Part shown: in pieces, positions 52,258 through 61,281 of the stretch
Layout of the letters: every line of letters begins with the position of its first letter
How positions within the stretch are numbered: the stretch's first letter is position 1
NCBI GenBank assembly: GCA_014860585.1
Contig: JACZJL010000085.1
Location: 1 to 64,000 of the forward strand
Direction of reading: 5' to 3'
Length of the DNA stretch: 64,000 bases
Source of the DNA: Bacteroidales bacterium
GTDB taxonomy: Bacteria; Bacteroidota; Bacteroidia; Bacteroidales; 4484-276
The notes under the pieces: generated by a model
The model's input: the letters and a program-made list of their open reading frames with translations, nothing else
The model's database searches: none
Told to the model about the DNA's origin: nothing
Position numbers and translations under genes: made by a program

Positions 52258-53327
52258 TCTGTTTTTTCAATACAACCAAAGCCTGGGGAGGTGGCGAAAA
52301 ATGGCATTTTGATATGGCTACCAGACTTTTGGATGAGGGCAAAAAAGTAATTGTGATAACAAACACGAATTCAGAATTACAAAAAAGGCTTGAGGCAAAA
52401 GGGCTGAAACCAATTGCGCTCACTGTTTCGAACCTAAGTTTTCTGAATGTTTTCAAAATGCTGCGATTGAAGCGGTTCTTCAGGAAGCACCGGGTGCGTG
52501 CGATCGTGATGAACCTTCCGGCTGATCTAAAACTGGCAGGCATTGCTGCCCGGCTGGCCGGAGTTCGCAGGGTCATTTACCGCAGAGGCAGTGCCATCCC
52601 GATTCGCAATACCATGCTCAACCGTTTTTTATTTAAAAAAGTAATCACCGATGTTTTGGTCAATTCGCTGGAAACAAAACGGACAATACTTTCCAACAAG
52701 CCAGACCTGATTGAACCGGAACGGATAAGGATGATTTATAACGGATTGAACCTATCGGAGTTTGATCTGCCTGTTTTCCCAGTAAGGGCTCAAAATGACC
52801 CGGTGATCATCGGTAACCTTGGAAGACTGGAAAAGCAAAAAGCACAACACCTGTTTATCGAATTGGGGAAAATGTTGCGGGAGGGCGGTTTTAATTTCAA
52901 AATACTGATCGGTGGGGATGGCAGGCTCAGGGAAGAGCTGGCGGGTAAAATTGCAAAGGAAGGTTTGCAACAATTCATTCAACTGGTTGGATATGTGAAA
53001 GATGTTACGGCCTTTATGCAACAGATTGATATTTTTGTTTTAACCTCTCAATGGGAGGGATTCGGATATGTGCTGGCTGAGGCGATGGCTTGTCATAAAC
53101 CGGTCATTGCATTCAATCACAGCAGTAATCCCGAATTGATTGACAACCAAAAAACCGGTTTTTTGGTTGAACCTGGCAACATGGATGAGCTTTTTCAAAA
53201 AACCACTTTAATGATTAAAGATAAAAGTCTCAGGTTAGCCATGGGAAAAGCCGGGCGAGAGAGAGTAGAACGCGAATTTGATTTTGAGCAAACCTACAGG
53301 CAGATAAAGGATTTTCTCACAGCCTGA
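52254..53327 (+). CDS. Family 4 (GT-B) glycosyltransferase
   Basis: A 357-residue GT-B enzyme. N-terminal WGGGEKWHFDMATRL is the acceptor-side glycine loop; the C-terminal domain shows IGNLGRLEKQKAQHLFIELG, IGGDGRLREELAGK, and EGFGYVLAEAMACHKPVIAF with the donor-binding Glu pair. Translationally coupled (ATGA) to the GT2 gene, so both likely act on the same LPS or surface glycan. The cluster ends here: the next gene starts 155 bp later with a different theme. Confidence 0.9.
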   Translation: MICFFNTTKAWGGGEKWHFDMATRLLDEGKKVIVITNTNSELQKRLEAKGLKPIALTVSNLSFLNVFKMLRLKRFFRKHRVRAIVMNLPADLKLAGIAARLAGVRRVIYRRGSAIPIRNTMLNRFLFKKVITDVLVNSLETKRTILSNKPDLIEPERIRMIYNGLNLSEFDLPVFPVRAQNDPVIIGNLGRLEKQKAQHLFIELGKMLREGGFNFKILIGGDGRLREELAGKIAKEGLQQFIQLVGYVKDVTAFMQQIDIFVLTSQWEGFGYVLAEAMACHKPVIAFNHSSNPELIDNQKTGFLVEPGNMDELFQKTTLMIKDKSLRLAMGKAGRERVEREFDFEQTYRQIKDFLTA

Positions 53328-53482
53328 TTCCCCACACTTCAAACCTCGCAGGTAATGGAGACTTTACAAAATCAAACCTGCTATATTCATTGGCAATAAT
53401 TCCGCGTCGAAATGCGATGTAGTCAGATTCATTTAATCTTGCCGGGGATTTTTGCAACCCTTGATTTTAAATTTTGTCTTTA

Positions 53483-54076
53483 ATGCGAAAGGTCATTCAG
53501 AATAACGCGAATTTGGAGCATACAGAGGTACACAAAGACGTCATAGAAAAATGCAGAAAAGGTGATGCGCGGGCACAATACGAGCTTTACCAGCTCTATG
53601 CGCGTTCGATGTACAACATCTGCCTCAGAATGATGCAAACACGCGAAGCTGCTGAAGATTTGCTGCAGGAAGCCTTTTCGGATGCTTTTGGGAAGTTGGA
53701 TACATTCAGGTTTGATTCAGGTTTTGGTTCATGGCTCAAAAGAATTGTAATTAATCATTGTATTAACGAGATCAACCGCCGTAAAACTGACCTGGAGTTC
53801 TTTGACGACATGGTGATGTTTGAGAGCGAAGATGAAACGGAAGACCAGGAATACGAGAATCAGTTAAGCGTAGAAAACGTAAAAAGGGCATTGGTGCAGT
53901 TGCCTGAAGGAAGCCGGTTGATTTTTTCGCTTTATCTGCTCGAAGGTTACGATCATACAGAGATTTCAGAGATACTCAGTATTTCCGAGTCTAACTCAAA
54001 ATCGCAATACATGCGGGCAAAAAGAAGGATTAAGGAAATACTTCTGAGTGGGGGAGGTAACTTCAATGAAAATTAG
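53483..54076 (+). CDS. ECF-type RNA polymerase sigma factor
   Basis: A 197-residue sigma-70 family factor with only regions 2 and 4. Region 2: YELYQLYARSMYNICLRMM, AAEDLLQEAFSDAFGKLDTF. Region 4: RALVQLPEGSRLIFSLYLLE and GYDHTEISEILSISESNSKSQYMRAK, a helix-turn-helix for -35 recognition. The longest frame opens at a TTG at 53474; the ATG at 53483 is better. A near -7 sequence, TAAATTTTG (one base over consensus), sits just before it, so the leader would be very short. Heads an operon with a putative anti-sigma factor and envelope proteins. Confidence 0.92.
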   Translation: MRKVIQNNANLEHTEVHKDVIEKCRKGDARAQYELYQLYARSMYNICLRMMQTREAAEDLLQEAFSDAFGKLDTFRFDSGFGSWLKRIVINHCINEINRRKTDLEFFDDMVMFESEDETEDQEYENQLSVENVKRALVQLPEGSRLIFSLYLLEGYDHTEISEILSISESNSKSQYMRAKRRIKEILLSGGGNFNEN

Positions 54077-54144
54077 GATGTGATTAACATCAGCAAATTA
54101 TAAAGGTCAATCATAAAGGTGAAGAAAAGATTATTCCGATTAAA

Positions 54145-54714
54145 ATGAAAAAAGATAAATTAGAACAGTTTATTATCAGCAACCGCGATAAGTTCGACGA
54201 GTTCGAACCTGATCCTGCGCTGTTTGAGCGTATCAGGAAACCAAAACCGGTTATTCCCATGTTTAGCTGGAACAATGTGCTTTGGAAAGCTGCAGCCGTT
54301 TTGGTAATTTTTGTCGCCTCTTACTATTTTCATGACTATATGAGTCCTCGGCAGCCAATACCGCAGACTGCTGAAGCCACCTCCGAACAACCTTCGGAAA
54401 TGATTCAAATGATGATCGAAGCCGAAGCTTTTTACACAGCACAAATTGACGATCGTCGGAGGGAACTGAACCTGCTGGCGCAGGATCAACCTGAAATTCA
54501 ACTGGAAATTAACTATGAACTGGTGGAGTTGGATAGTATTTATGCCGACCTGAAGCGTGATTTGAAAGACAATGCCTCCAATGAGGAAGTGATCGAAGCC
54601 ATGATCCAGAATTACCGGATTAAACTCGATATACTTGAAGATGTGCTGAGCCAGATGCGCTCAGCAAGAAATGAAGAAACAGAAACCAACCAAACAAATG
54701 ATGTCAACTTATAA
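54145..54714 (+). CDS. Putative anti-sigma factor (single-pass membrane protein)
   Basis: A 189-residue protein. A short cytoplasmic N-terminus with FIISNRDKFDEFEPDPALFERI (reminiscent of small Bacteroidetes anti-sigma N-termini), one transmembrane helix (about 48-66: NVLWKAAAVLVIFVASYYFH), and a periplasmic part of about 120 residues predicted to be coiled coil (EAEAFYTAQIDDRRRELNLL...). Location directly after an ECF sigma factor is the main reason for the call; I see no ZAS zinc motif. It overlaps the next gene by 17 bp. Confidence 0.7.
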   Translation: MKKDKLEQFIISNRDKFDEFEPDPALFERIRKPKPVIPMFSWNNVLWKAAAVLVIFVASYYFHDYMSPRQPIPQTAEATSEQPSEMIQMMIEAEAFYTAQIDDRRRELNLLAQDQPEIQLEINYELVELDSIYADLKRDLKDNASNEEVIEAMIQNYRIKLDILEDVLSQMRSARNEETETNQTNDVNL

Positions 54715-55801
54715 TAAGCGACCATTAATTTTAATGATCTTTTGGCTGTTGGCCTGTCAATTCAGTGCCGTTGCCTACGAAAGTGTTCGTAACGAAACGA
54801 GGGCATTCGCTATCAATGCCGGAACAGAAATTCAGATTTCGAATAAGTACGGAAATGTTCATATTGTAGCCTGGGACAAGGATTCCGTGAGATTTGAGAT
54901 CAACCTCGTGGTGGTTTCGAACAAAATGGACAAGGCCGAAAAGACCATGAGCGAAATTAATTTTGACTTTTTACCCACCTCACATTATGTGATTGCCAAA
55001 ACCGTATTTAAAAATCCTCAGGGAACGTTTCTTGATGAAATGAGCAGCCTTGCCAACACCTTGTTTACCGCTACCAATCGTGTGAAGATTGATTACAAGG
55101 TATTTGTTCCGGAAAGCAGCCCACTGAAAATTGAAAATAAATTTGGGAACATCTTTATGACTGATTTTAAAGAGCGGGTCAACATTATCCTTTCCAACGG
55201 CGATATGAAGGCCAATGAATTCTCAAAAGAGCTCGATCTGAAAATTGATTTTGGCTCGGTAAATATCAAAAAATCAGGCGACTGTAAAATTTCATCGGGC
55301 TATGCAGAGGTGGAAATTCAACAGGCAGGCAAAGTTCGGCTCGATTCAAAGTCTTCAACCTTTGATTTTGGCGTTGTGGAATCCCTCGAGATCACTTCCC
55401 GCCGCGATAAAATCAACATTGACGCAGTAAAGGTCATCAAAGGCGACCTGTCATTCACAGATTTACGTATGGATCAATTAACAACAAATGCCATCCTGAC
55501 TGCCAACTATGGAAAAATTGACCTGCAGTCAGTTCACAAAACATTTGGCGCCATTCATCTCACCGCTAAATATACCGAGGTCAGCCTGAATTTTGACAAA
55601 ACATCGGCATTTAAACTGATGCTGGCGTATTCAAAACAGACAACCCTCGCAAATACCCTCGATTTCTCAAACATTAAAAAGGAAGTGATCGACGAAAAAG
55701 CCGGACTGTATCAAAGTTCAGGAATGATCGGTTCAGGAAAAAATTTCCCTGATGTGAATATCAACATCACCTCAGGACAGCTGTCGCTAACAAATTTTTA
55801 A
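54698..55801 (+). CDS. Exported DUF4097-like beta-helix protein
   Basis: About 367 residues. Signal peptide from MMSTYNKRPLILMIFWLLAC (54698 or 54701; frame opens at 54671). The rest is a repetitive beta region of the putative auto-transporter adhesin head/GIN or DUF4097 type, with recurrent short strands such as GTEIQISNKYGNVHIVAWDKD, LKIENKFGNIFMTDF, LDLKIDFGSVNIKKSG and NAILTANYGKIDLQSV. Similar to the C-terminal domain of the gene at 4303-5235, which is also near an envelope-stress-type gene. Probably periplasmic or surface; part of the sigma factor operon. Confidence 0.8.
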   Translation: MMSTYNKRPLILMIFWLLACQFSAVAYESVRNETRAFAINAGTEIQISNKYGNVHIVAWDKDSVRFEINLVVVSNKMDKAEKTMSEINFDFLPTSHYVIAKTVFKNPQGTFLDEMSSLANTLFTATNRVKIDYKVFVPESSPLKIENKFGNIFMTDFKERVNIILSNGDMKANEFSKELDLKIDFGSVNIKKSGDCKISSGYAEVEIQQAGKVRLDSKSSTFDFGVVESLEITSRRDKINIDAVKVIKGDLSFTDLRMDQLTTNAILTANYGKIDLQSVHKTFGAIHLTAKYTEVSLNFDKTSAFKLMLAYSKQTTLANTLDFSNIKKEVIDEKAGLYQSSGMIGSGKNFPDVNINITSGQLSLTNF

Positions 55802-55847
55802 AATAATTTGATTCAACTGCAACTGTTAACATTTAATCTTGTCAATA

Positions 55848-56378
55848 ATGATGAAAATTAGCCGTATGAAAAGAGTAATCAGTTTATTAGTCATTACCCT
55901 GGTAATGATTGCAGCAAAAGGTTCTAAAGCGCAGGAAGTTGTAAACTCGATCGGAGTACGCTTTGGGCATGGAGGGATCTCCTACAAGTATATTGAAGAT
56001 TATTACCGGGGATTCGAAACGATTCTTGCATTCCGCGACAATGGAATACAGTTTATCGGTCTTATTCAAGCCTATAAACCTATCAAAACTGACCGGATCA
56101 GTAACTTATACTTATACTATGGCGCCGGCGGACATGCAGGGTACAAAGGAATTGAAAGAACTTACGCACGACAAGGGGTAAATGGATGCGAAATATATAC
56201 CGACACAAGGTTCAATCCGGTATTAGGGGCTGATGGGATTGTTGGCGCCGAATACCATTTTTACAGTATTCCACTGGCCATGAGCCTCGATTACAAACCG
56301 TTTATCGAATTTTTCAGCGAAAATATGGTCAGGGTTGACCTCTGGGATTTCGGATTTACTTTGAGGTACACATTTTAA
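55848..56378 (+). CDS. Small outer-membrane-like beta-barrel protein
   Basis: About 176 residues, starting at one of several Met codons (55848, 55851 or 55866; the track opens with a TTG at 55839). A signal peptide (KRVISLLVITLVMIAAKGSKAQ) precedes beta strands rich in Gly and Tyr (VNSIGVRFGHGGISYKYIED, IQFIGLIQAYKP, LYLYYGAGGHAGYKG) and a C-terminal strand ending in Phe (FGFTLRYTF), the classic outer-membrane insertion signal. No named family recognised. In the sigma factor operon, 46 bp after the preceding gene. Confidence 0.75.
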   Translation: MMKISRMKRVISLLVITLVMIAAKGSKAQEVVNSIGVRFGHGGISYKYIEDYYRGFETILAFRDNGIQFIGLIQAYKPIKTDRISNLYLYYGAGGHAGYKGIERTYARQGVNGCEIYTDTRFNPVLGADGIVGAEYHFYSIPLAMSLDYKPFIEFFSENMVRVDLWDFGFTLRYTF

Positions 56379-56416
56379 TGAATTCAATAAATTATTAATC
56401 CATAAATTATTTCACA

Positions 56417-57067
56417 ATGAAAAAAACAAGTCTGATGTTTTTAATTGCAACATTTGTTATTTGCAATTTGTCTTTTGCTCAGGAACAGAAAGAGGGGGAA
56501 ATCCGCACCTTGTTTGGCAATAACGACAAAATTTCACATGGGGGTTACGGAGCGCTCCTGATTAATTATTCTCAATTTGAAGATAAGGATGTCATCCTCG
56601 TTGGCGGCAGGGGCGGATGGATTATCAATCATGGAATTGCTATAGGATTGGGGGGATATGGATTCGCCAACCAGATTGCCTATGATGATTTACAGATAGG
56701 TGGACAAACATACGATGACTATTTTCTCAGCGGAGGATACGGAGGATTGCTGATTGAGCCAATTCTTTTTCCACATCAACCTGTGCACGTTGCATTACCA
56801 ATCCTAATCGGAGGAGGGGGTGCTGCCTATGTAAACAATGGCTGGTATGACTACCAGGGTGACGACTGGGATTATTATACCATCGACAGTTCGCCGTTTT
56901 TTGTGGTTGAACCGGGTATCGAGATTGAATTTAACATGGTAAAGTTTATGCGGATCGGCTTAGGCGCCTATTATCGTTACACTTCGGGACTTAACCTCGT
57001 GAAAACCGACGAACACGTGCTGGATGGATTTTCAACGGGGTTATCGTTGAAATTTGGAAAATTCTAA
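56417..57067 (+). CDS. Exported Gly-rich outer-membrane-like protein
   Basis: A 216-residue protein with signal peptide (MKKTSLMFLIATFVICNLSFA). The mature part alternates hydrophobic and polar residues with many glycines (GGYGALLINYSQFEDKDVIL, GGRGGWIINHGIAIGLGGYG, GGYGGLLIEPILF) and ends in LSLKFGKF, with a terminal Phe as expected of an outer-membrane barrel of eight or so strands. Not assigned to a named family. Last gene of the sigma factor operon; a strong terminator follows. Confidence 0.8.
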   Translation: MKKTSLMFLIATFVICNLSFAQEQKEGEIRTLFGNNDKISHGGYGALLINYSQFEDKDVILVGGRGGWIINHGIAIGLGGYGFANQIAYDDLQIGGQTYDDYFLSGGYGGLLIEPILFPHQPVHVALPILIGGGGAAYVNNGWYDYQGDDWDYYTIDSSPFFVVEPGIEIEFNMVKFMRIGLGAYYRYTSGLNLVKTDEHVLDGFSTGLSLKFGKF

Positions 57068-57086
57068 CAATTCACACTAAACACGG

Positions 57087-57122
57087 AAGCCGGCAGCGTA
57101 TAAGACTGACCGGCTTTTTTTT
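57087..57122 (+). terminator. Rho-independent terminator of the sigma factor operon
   Basis: AAGCCGG / CCGGCTT stem, 16-base loop, then T-run; 20 bp after the stop of 56417-57067. It also lies just past the 3' end of convergent xseB, so it may serve both. Confidence 0.75.
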
Positions 57123-57127
57123 CGGCA

Positions 57128-57349
57128 TTACTGTTCTTCGCTTTCAATCCCGGAACCATCGAGTTCTGCAAGAATGCGGCTGACATCGCTTTCGGTTGTA
57201 GTTAGTTTTTTCCTGCAAATCCTGATGAGCTCGGATGCTCTTTTCACCTTAGCCGAAAGTTCATCAACAGTGATTTCGCCCTTTTCGATTTCGCTTACAA
57301 TCTGCTGAAGCTCATGAAAGGCTTCTGTATAGTCCATTTGTTTACTCAT
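57128..57349 (-). CDS. xseB: Exodeoxyribonuclease VII small subunit
   Basis: A 73-residue protein with the XseB pattern: MDYTEAFHELQQIVSEIEKG, EITVDELSAKVKRASELIRI, CRKKLTTTESDVSRIL. Helical; binds XseA and is needed for activity. Overlaps the end of xseA by 8 bp, so the two are translationally coupled and probably made in the right ratio. Confidence 0.93.
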   Translation of the reverse strand: MSKQMDYTEAFHELQQIVSEIEKGEITVDELSAKVKRASELIRICRKKLTTTESDVSRILAELDGSGIESEEQ

Positions 57350-58748
57350 GATCCTCGGTATTTGATGTTTTTATTATTTTGCTTTTTAGATTTCCCTGAT
57401 GCAAAATGGTCTCAATGATATCGCCCTGCACAATGTTCTTCGTTGAGGTTACCGATTTACCATTTAACAAAGTAATACTGTAGCCGCGCTTAAGCACATT
57501 TTCAGGGTGCAACAAACTCAATTGTTTTTCAAGGCTGGAAAGTTCTCCTTCTGTGGATTTTAAAAATGCATCCATGTTCTTGTTCAGTAGAAAAACTTCT
57601 TGATCCAACTCATTAACAGCCCTGATTATATATATTGATGGGAGTTTTAGTAATTCGTTAAATAGTGAGTTCAGATGCCCCTTTTGCTCTTTCAGACTTG
57701 TTTTGGCATGCTGGGCAGTTTGCCGTGTTGTACTCATCACCAACTCACGATTACGCATGATTGCATAGCTTGTCACCGATCTGAAATAACGCACCTCTTC
57801 GATAAGGCGCTTCCATTCAGAATGCATAATGCTTTGGGACAACCCGGAGATTTTTCTGCTGGCATCGTTCAATGGTACAGCCAAGTTATGGAACTTCTGG
57901 ATAAGATAGTCGGCCAGTTCAGTGGGTGTGATGGCATTGGTATGTGCAACCATCTCCGCAACTGTTTCGTTGGTGGAATGGCCTATACCTGTCAGTACCG
58001 GAATGGGAAAGGTGGTTATAGTCCTGGCCAGTTGATAGTTATTATAACTTGAAAGACCCACTTCTCCTCCACCACCTCTAACAATGGCCACAGCATCAAA
58101 ATGACGGATGACTCTTTTTATCCGGGATAGCTGACCCATTATTGATTCCGGTGCTTTATCACCCTGCAGCAACGCCGGAAACAGCATTAGAAAATACTTG
58201 TACCCCCAGGTGTTTCCTTTGATTATTTTTTTGAAATCAGCATATCCCTTGCTGGTTTCCACAGAAATGATGGCAATCCTTTGCGGGAGTGGAGCAAGAG
58301 GGAGTAGTTTATTTTGGTCGAAGATGTCTTCCTGCTTCAATCTTTTGATGGTTTCCAGCTTCTCACGTTCGAGATCACCTAAAGTGTATGCCGGATCGAT
58401 ATCGAGGATCATGAGACTGATGCCATGCACAGGACTAAAGCTTACTTTGGCCAGAAATAGAATGTTGATTCCGTCTTTTAGTGGTTCTTTAAGTATGCTT
58501 AAGAAATTGTTGTTGATGCGGTTGAAGTCGTCGCTCCAAAGTGTACCCCTGATTTGTGCCACCACCTTGCCATCCTGCCGCTCCACCAAATCGGGGTAGC
58601 AATGCCCTGAGTACTTGTAAAAATTGAGTTTATTCATCTCCGCTTTGATCCAGTAAGCACCTGAGTACCATTGCTGAAAAGCACGCTGAATGCTCTGTGT
58701 AATTTCGAGCAGCGAAAATACCTTATGGTTCTGAACACTTTCGGGCAT
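57342..58748 (-). CDS. xseA: Exodeoxyribonuclease VII large subunit
   Basis: Catalytic subunit of the bidirectional single-strand nuclease ExoVII, 468 residues from the ATG at 58748 (MPESVQNHKVFSLLEITQSI). An N-terminal OB-fold (about 10-105) is followed by the nuclease domain: IAIISVETSKGYADFKKII, AVAIVRGGGGEVGLSSYNNY, PVLTGIGHSTNETVAEMVAHTNAITPTELADYL, then a long coiled coil and the C-terminal VLKRGYSITLLNGK. The longest frame begins at 58820, but a -7 box (58768-58775) lies within that extension, so the shorter start is preferred. Confidence 0.94.
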   Translation of the reverse strand: MPESVQNHKVFSLLEITQSIQRAFQQWYSGAYWIKAEMNKLNFYKYSGHCYPDLVERQDGKVVAQIRGTLWSDDFNRINNNFLSILKEPLKDGINILFLAKVSFSPVHGISLMILDIDPAYTLGDLEREKLETIKRLKQEDIFDQNKLLPLAPLPQRIAIISVETSKGYADFKKIIKGNTWGYKYFLMLFPALLQGDKAPESIMGQLSRIKRVIRHFDAVAIVRGGGGEVGLSSYNNYQLARTITTFPIPVLTGIGHSTNETVAEMVAHTNAITPTELADYLIQKFHNLAVPLNDASRKISGLSQSIMHSEWKRLIEEVRYFRSVTSYAIMRNRELVMSTTRQTAQHAKTSLKEQKGHLNSLFNELLKLPSIYIIRAVNELDQEVFLLNKNMDAFLKSTEGELSSLEKQLSLLHPENVLKRGYSITLLNGKSVTSTKNIVQGDIIETILHQGNLKSKIIKTSNTEDHE

Positions 58749-58767
58749 GGTGGGAATTTGATGCTGA

Positions 58768-58775
58768 CAAATATA
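58768..58775 (-). promoter_or_regulatory. Bacteroidetes -7 box for xseAB
   Basis: TATATTTG on the minus strand, 20 bp before the ATG at 58748; supports the shorter XseA. Confidence 0.5.
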
Positions 58776-58844
58776 GCACAATGAAAGGAAAGGATGGTTG
58801 TTTCGGATTTCCGGCAACAACGCATGAGAAGTGAGCGGACAGCT

Positions 58845-60371
58845 CTATCTCACCTCTTTCAGCCTGCCTGCAATGATTCCGGCAATATTGTCTATCGGGA
58901 TTCTGTCCTGCTTCATCGAGTCACGTTCACGGATGGTCACTGTGTTGTTTTCGAGCGTTTCGTTATCGATGGTGATACAGTAAGGCGTTCCGATGGCATC
59001 CTGTCGGCGGTAACGACGTCCGATGGCGTCCTTGTCATCGTATTGGCACATGAAGTCCAGTTTCAGGTTGTCGAAGATTTCGCGGGCTTTTTCCGGCAAT
59101 CCGTCCTTTTTCACCAAAGGCAATACGGCTGCCTTGATGGGGGCAAGGAATGGCGGTATGCGCATTACCACGCGTTCCGATCCGTCTTCAAGGGTTTCTT
59201 CATTATAGGAGAAAGATAGGACGGCAAGGAATGTCCTGTCTAATCCAATCGAAGTTTCGACTACATAAGGAACATAGTTTTCGTTAAGTTCCGGGTCAAA
59301 ATACTGGATTTTTTTACCTGAAAATTTTTGATGTGCACCGAGGTCGAAATCAGTTCTTGAATGAATACCTTCCAATTCTTTAAAGCCCATGGGGAAATTG
59401 AATTCAATGTCAAAAGCTGCGTTGGCGTAGTGAGCGAGTTTATCATGTTCATGGAAACGGTAATTTTCCTCCGGAATCCCCATTCCGAGGTGCCATTTCA
59501 GTCGTTGTTCCTTCCAGTATCTGAACCAGTCGAGTTCTGTTCCGGGTCTGACAAAAAACTGCATTTCCATCTGCTCAAACTCCCGCATCCTGAAAATGAA
59601 CTGCCTGGCAACAATTTCATTCCGGAAGGCTTTGCCAATCTGTGCAATGCCAAATGGGATTTTCATTCTGCCTGATTTCTGCACATTGAGGTAATTCACA
59701 AAAATTCCCTGAGCTGTTTCAGGTCTTAGATAAATCGTGTTTGCACCTTCGGTGAGCGATCCTATTTGTGTAGAGAACATCAGGTTGAATTGCCTGACAT
59801 CGGTCCAGTTGCGGGAGCCGGAGACAGGGCAAACAATTTCCAGTTCTTCAATAAGCAGCCGGAATTTAGTCAGATCATCGCTTTCCATGGCAGCCACAAG
59901 GCGTTTCCTGATATCCTGAATTTGTTCTGCATAACCTAAGACACGCGGGTTAGTGGCAACAAATTGATCACGGTCAAAGGCATCGCCAAAACGTTTTGCC
60001 GCTTTTTCTATTTCTTTTTCAATCTTACCTTCGATTTTCAGCATATGATCTTCCACAAGAACATCAGCTCTGTAACGTTTTTTAGAATCTTTGTTGTCAA
60101 TCATCGGATCGTTGAACGCATCCACGTGCCCCGATGCTTTCCAGGTAGTAGGATGCATGAATATGGCAGAATCCAGTCCGACAATATTTTCATGATGCTG
60201 AACCATGGATTTCCACCAGTAATTCTTGATGTTGTTTTTCATCTCAACGCCGTATTGACCGTAATCATAAACGGCACTCAGTCCATCATAAATTTCGCTG
60301 GATTGAAATACAAACCCATACTCCTTGGAGTGGGAAATTATTTTTTTCAGTTTGTCTTCGTTGTTTGTCAT
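58845..60371 (-). CDS. glyQS: Glycyl-tRNA synthetase (single-chain class II form)
   Basis: A 508-residue homodimeric class II synthetase of the archaeal/eukaryotic and Bacteroidetes type, not the two-subunit E. coli kind. Motif 2 region GIAQIGKAFRNEI and the neighbouring LRPETAQGIFVNYLNV, motif 3 SIGLDRTFLAVLSFSY, and a C-terminal anticodon-binding domain (about 395-508: APIKAAVLPLVKKDG, EKAREIFDNL) are present. Charges tRNA-Gly. The -7 box lies only 5 bp before the ATG, so the mRNA may be leaderless. The 3' end is 96 bp before the xseA start. Confidence 0.95.
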   Translation of the reverse strand: MTNNEDKLKKIISHSKEYGFVFQSSEIYDGLSAVYDYGQYGVEMKNNIKNYWWKSMVQHHENIVGLDSAIFMHPTTWKASGHVDAFNDPMIDNKDSKKRYRADVLVEDHMLKIEGKIEKEIEKAAKRFGDAFDRDQFVATNPRVLGYAEQIQDIRKRLVAAMESDDLTKFRLLIEELEIVCPVSGSRNWTDVRQFNLMFSTQIGSLTEGANTIYLRPETAQGIFVNYLNVQKSGRMKIPFGIAQIGKAFRNEIVARQFIFRMREFEQMEMQFFVRPGTELDWFRYWKEQRLKWHLGMGIPEENYRFHEHDKLAHYANAAFDIEFNFPMGFKELEGIHSRTDFDLGAHQKFSGKKIQYFDPELNENYVPYVVETSIGLDRTFLAVLSFSYNEETLEDGSERVVMRIPPFLAPIKAAVLPLVKKDGLPEKAREIFDNLKLDFMCQYDDKDAIGRRYRRQDAIGTPYCITIDNETLENNTVTIRERDSMKQDRIPIDNIAGIIAGRLKEVR

Positions 60372-60375
60372 GCTG

Positions 60376-60383
60376 CAAAAATA
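60376..60383 (-). promoter_or_regulatory. Bacteroidetes -7 box for glyQS, very close to the start codon
   Basis: TATTTTTG on the minus strand, 5 bp before the ATG at 60371; transcription would begin at or next to the start codon. Confidence 0.4.
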
Positions 60384-60429
60384 TAAGAATTGTGAATTGT
60401 GGGTATGGTAAATACTTTCCTGCCTCTGG

Positions 60430-61281
60430 TCAGTTTACTATCGGGTAACCTTCCGGAACGTTAAAAGGCATCGAAATGGGCTCATCCATTCCTGTTTTAA
60501 TGTGTTTCACGGTTACCTTTACGGGAACATCGGCTTCGATTGTATAATCAACCCGGGTGGGAAATTTCATATTTTGGAGGTCCAGGAAGTCAGAGTAAAA
60601 TGCAGTGAGTTTTTTGCTGTTACGTGTCAGTTCTTTAAGCCTAATTTCACTAATTTTAAATGAAGCCGGGTCGAGCCAGATGGTTTGCAGAAGTAAGCGT
60701 GTGTTGTCTTCGTTATTCCGGACGAATTTTTTCAGTTTATTCCGGCCGGTTGTGATCAGGCGGTATCTTTTACCGTCGACAGAGGCTTTGAAATTTATGT
60801 CTTCATAATACTCAAAGTCATTGCCAATCAGGAGTGATTGCAGAATCCCGAAATCGATGTTGGCACTCAGGAAATCATTGACGAACACATAATCTCCTGC
60901 GAAGTAATTCTTATTGATCCGGTCGATGAATTTAACAGAATCCTCAGTGATAAGAAAGCGTGCAATCTCGATTCCCAGGTCCTGGTTAAAACTGATCCAG
61001 ATGGCACTGTCTTTGACTATCCGCACCTGGCCTTTGAAGTCGTTTTGTTTCCGGTCGTAGGAGTAATCAACTGTAAATTTTGAAGTGAGCGTTTTGAACT
61101 TCAATTCGTTATCATGAAGTTTCGTCATAAGGTAATCGACACCTTCCTCTTTGATGGGTCCTTTTATTGCACTTCGATTACTTTGGCATGCACCAAAGAA
61201 AGTGACGATCAAAATGAATATTAGCAGATGCGATAAGGAAACCTGTTTGGGATAAAATGACCTGATGATTGTTTTACTCAT
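60430..61281 (-). CDS. DUF4292 lipoprotein
   Basis: A 283-residue protein with a lipoprotein signal ending in FFGAC (Cys at about 32). The mature part is a single beta-rich domain: FTVDYSYDRKQNDFKGQVRI, VKDSAIWISFNQDLGIEIAR, FLITEDSVKFIDRINKNYFA, as in DUF4292, and related in shape to LolA/LolB-type lipid-binding folds (the relation is by general pattern). Overlaps the upstream TPR gene by 8 bp, so the two are coupled. Possibly outer-membrane lipid or lipoprotein handling; function not established. Confidence 0.88.
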   Translation of the reverse strand: MSKTIIRSFYPKQVSLSHLLIFILIVTFFGACQSNRSAIKGPIKEEGVDYLMTKLHDNELKFKTLTSKFTVDYSYDRKQNDFKGQVRIVKDSAIWISFNQDLGIEIARFLITEDSVKFIDRINKNYFAGDYVFVNDFLSANIDFGILQSLLIGNDFEYYEDINFKASVDGKRYRLITTGRNKLKKFVRNNEDNTRLLLQTIWLDPASFKISEIRLKELTRNSKKLTAFYSDFLDLQNMKFPTRVDYTIEADVPVKVTVKHIKTGMDEPISMPFNVPEGYPIVN

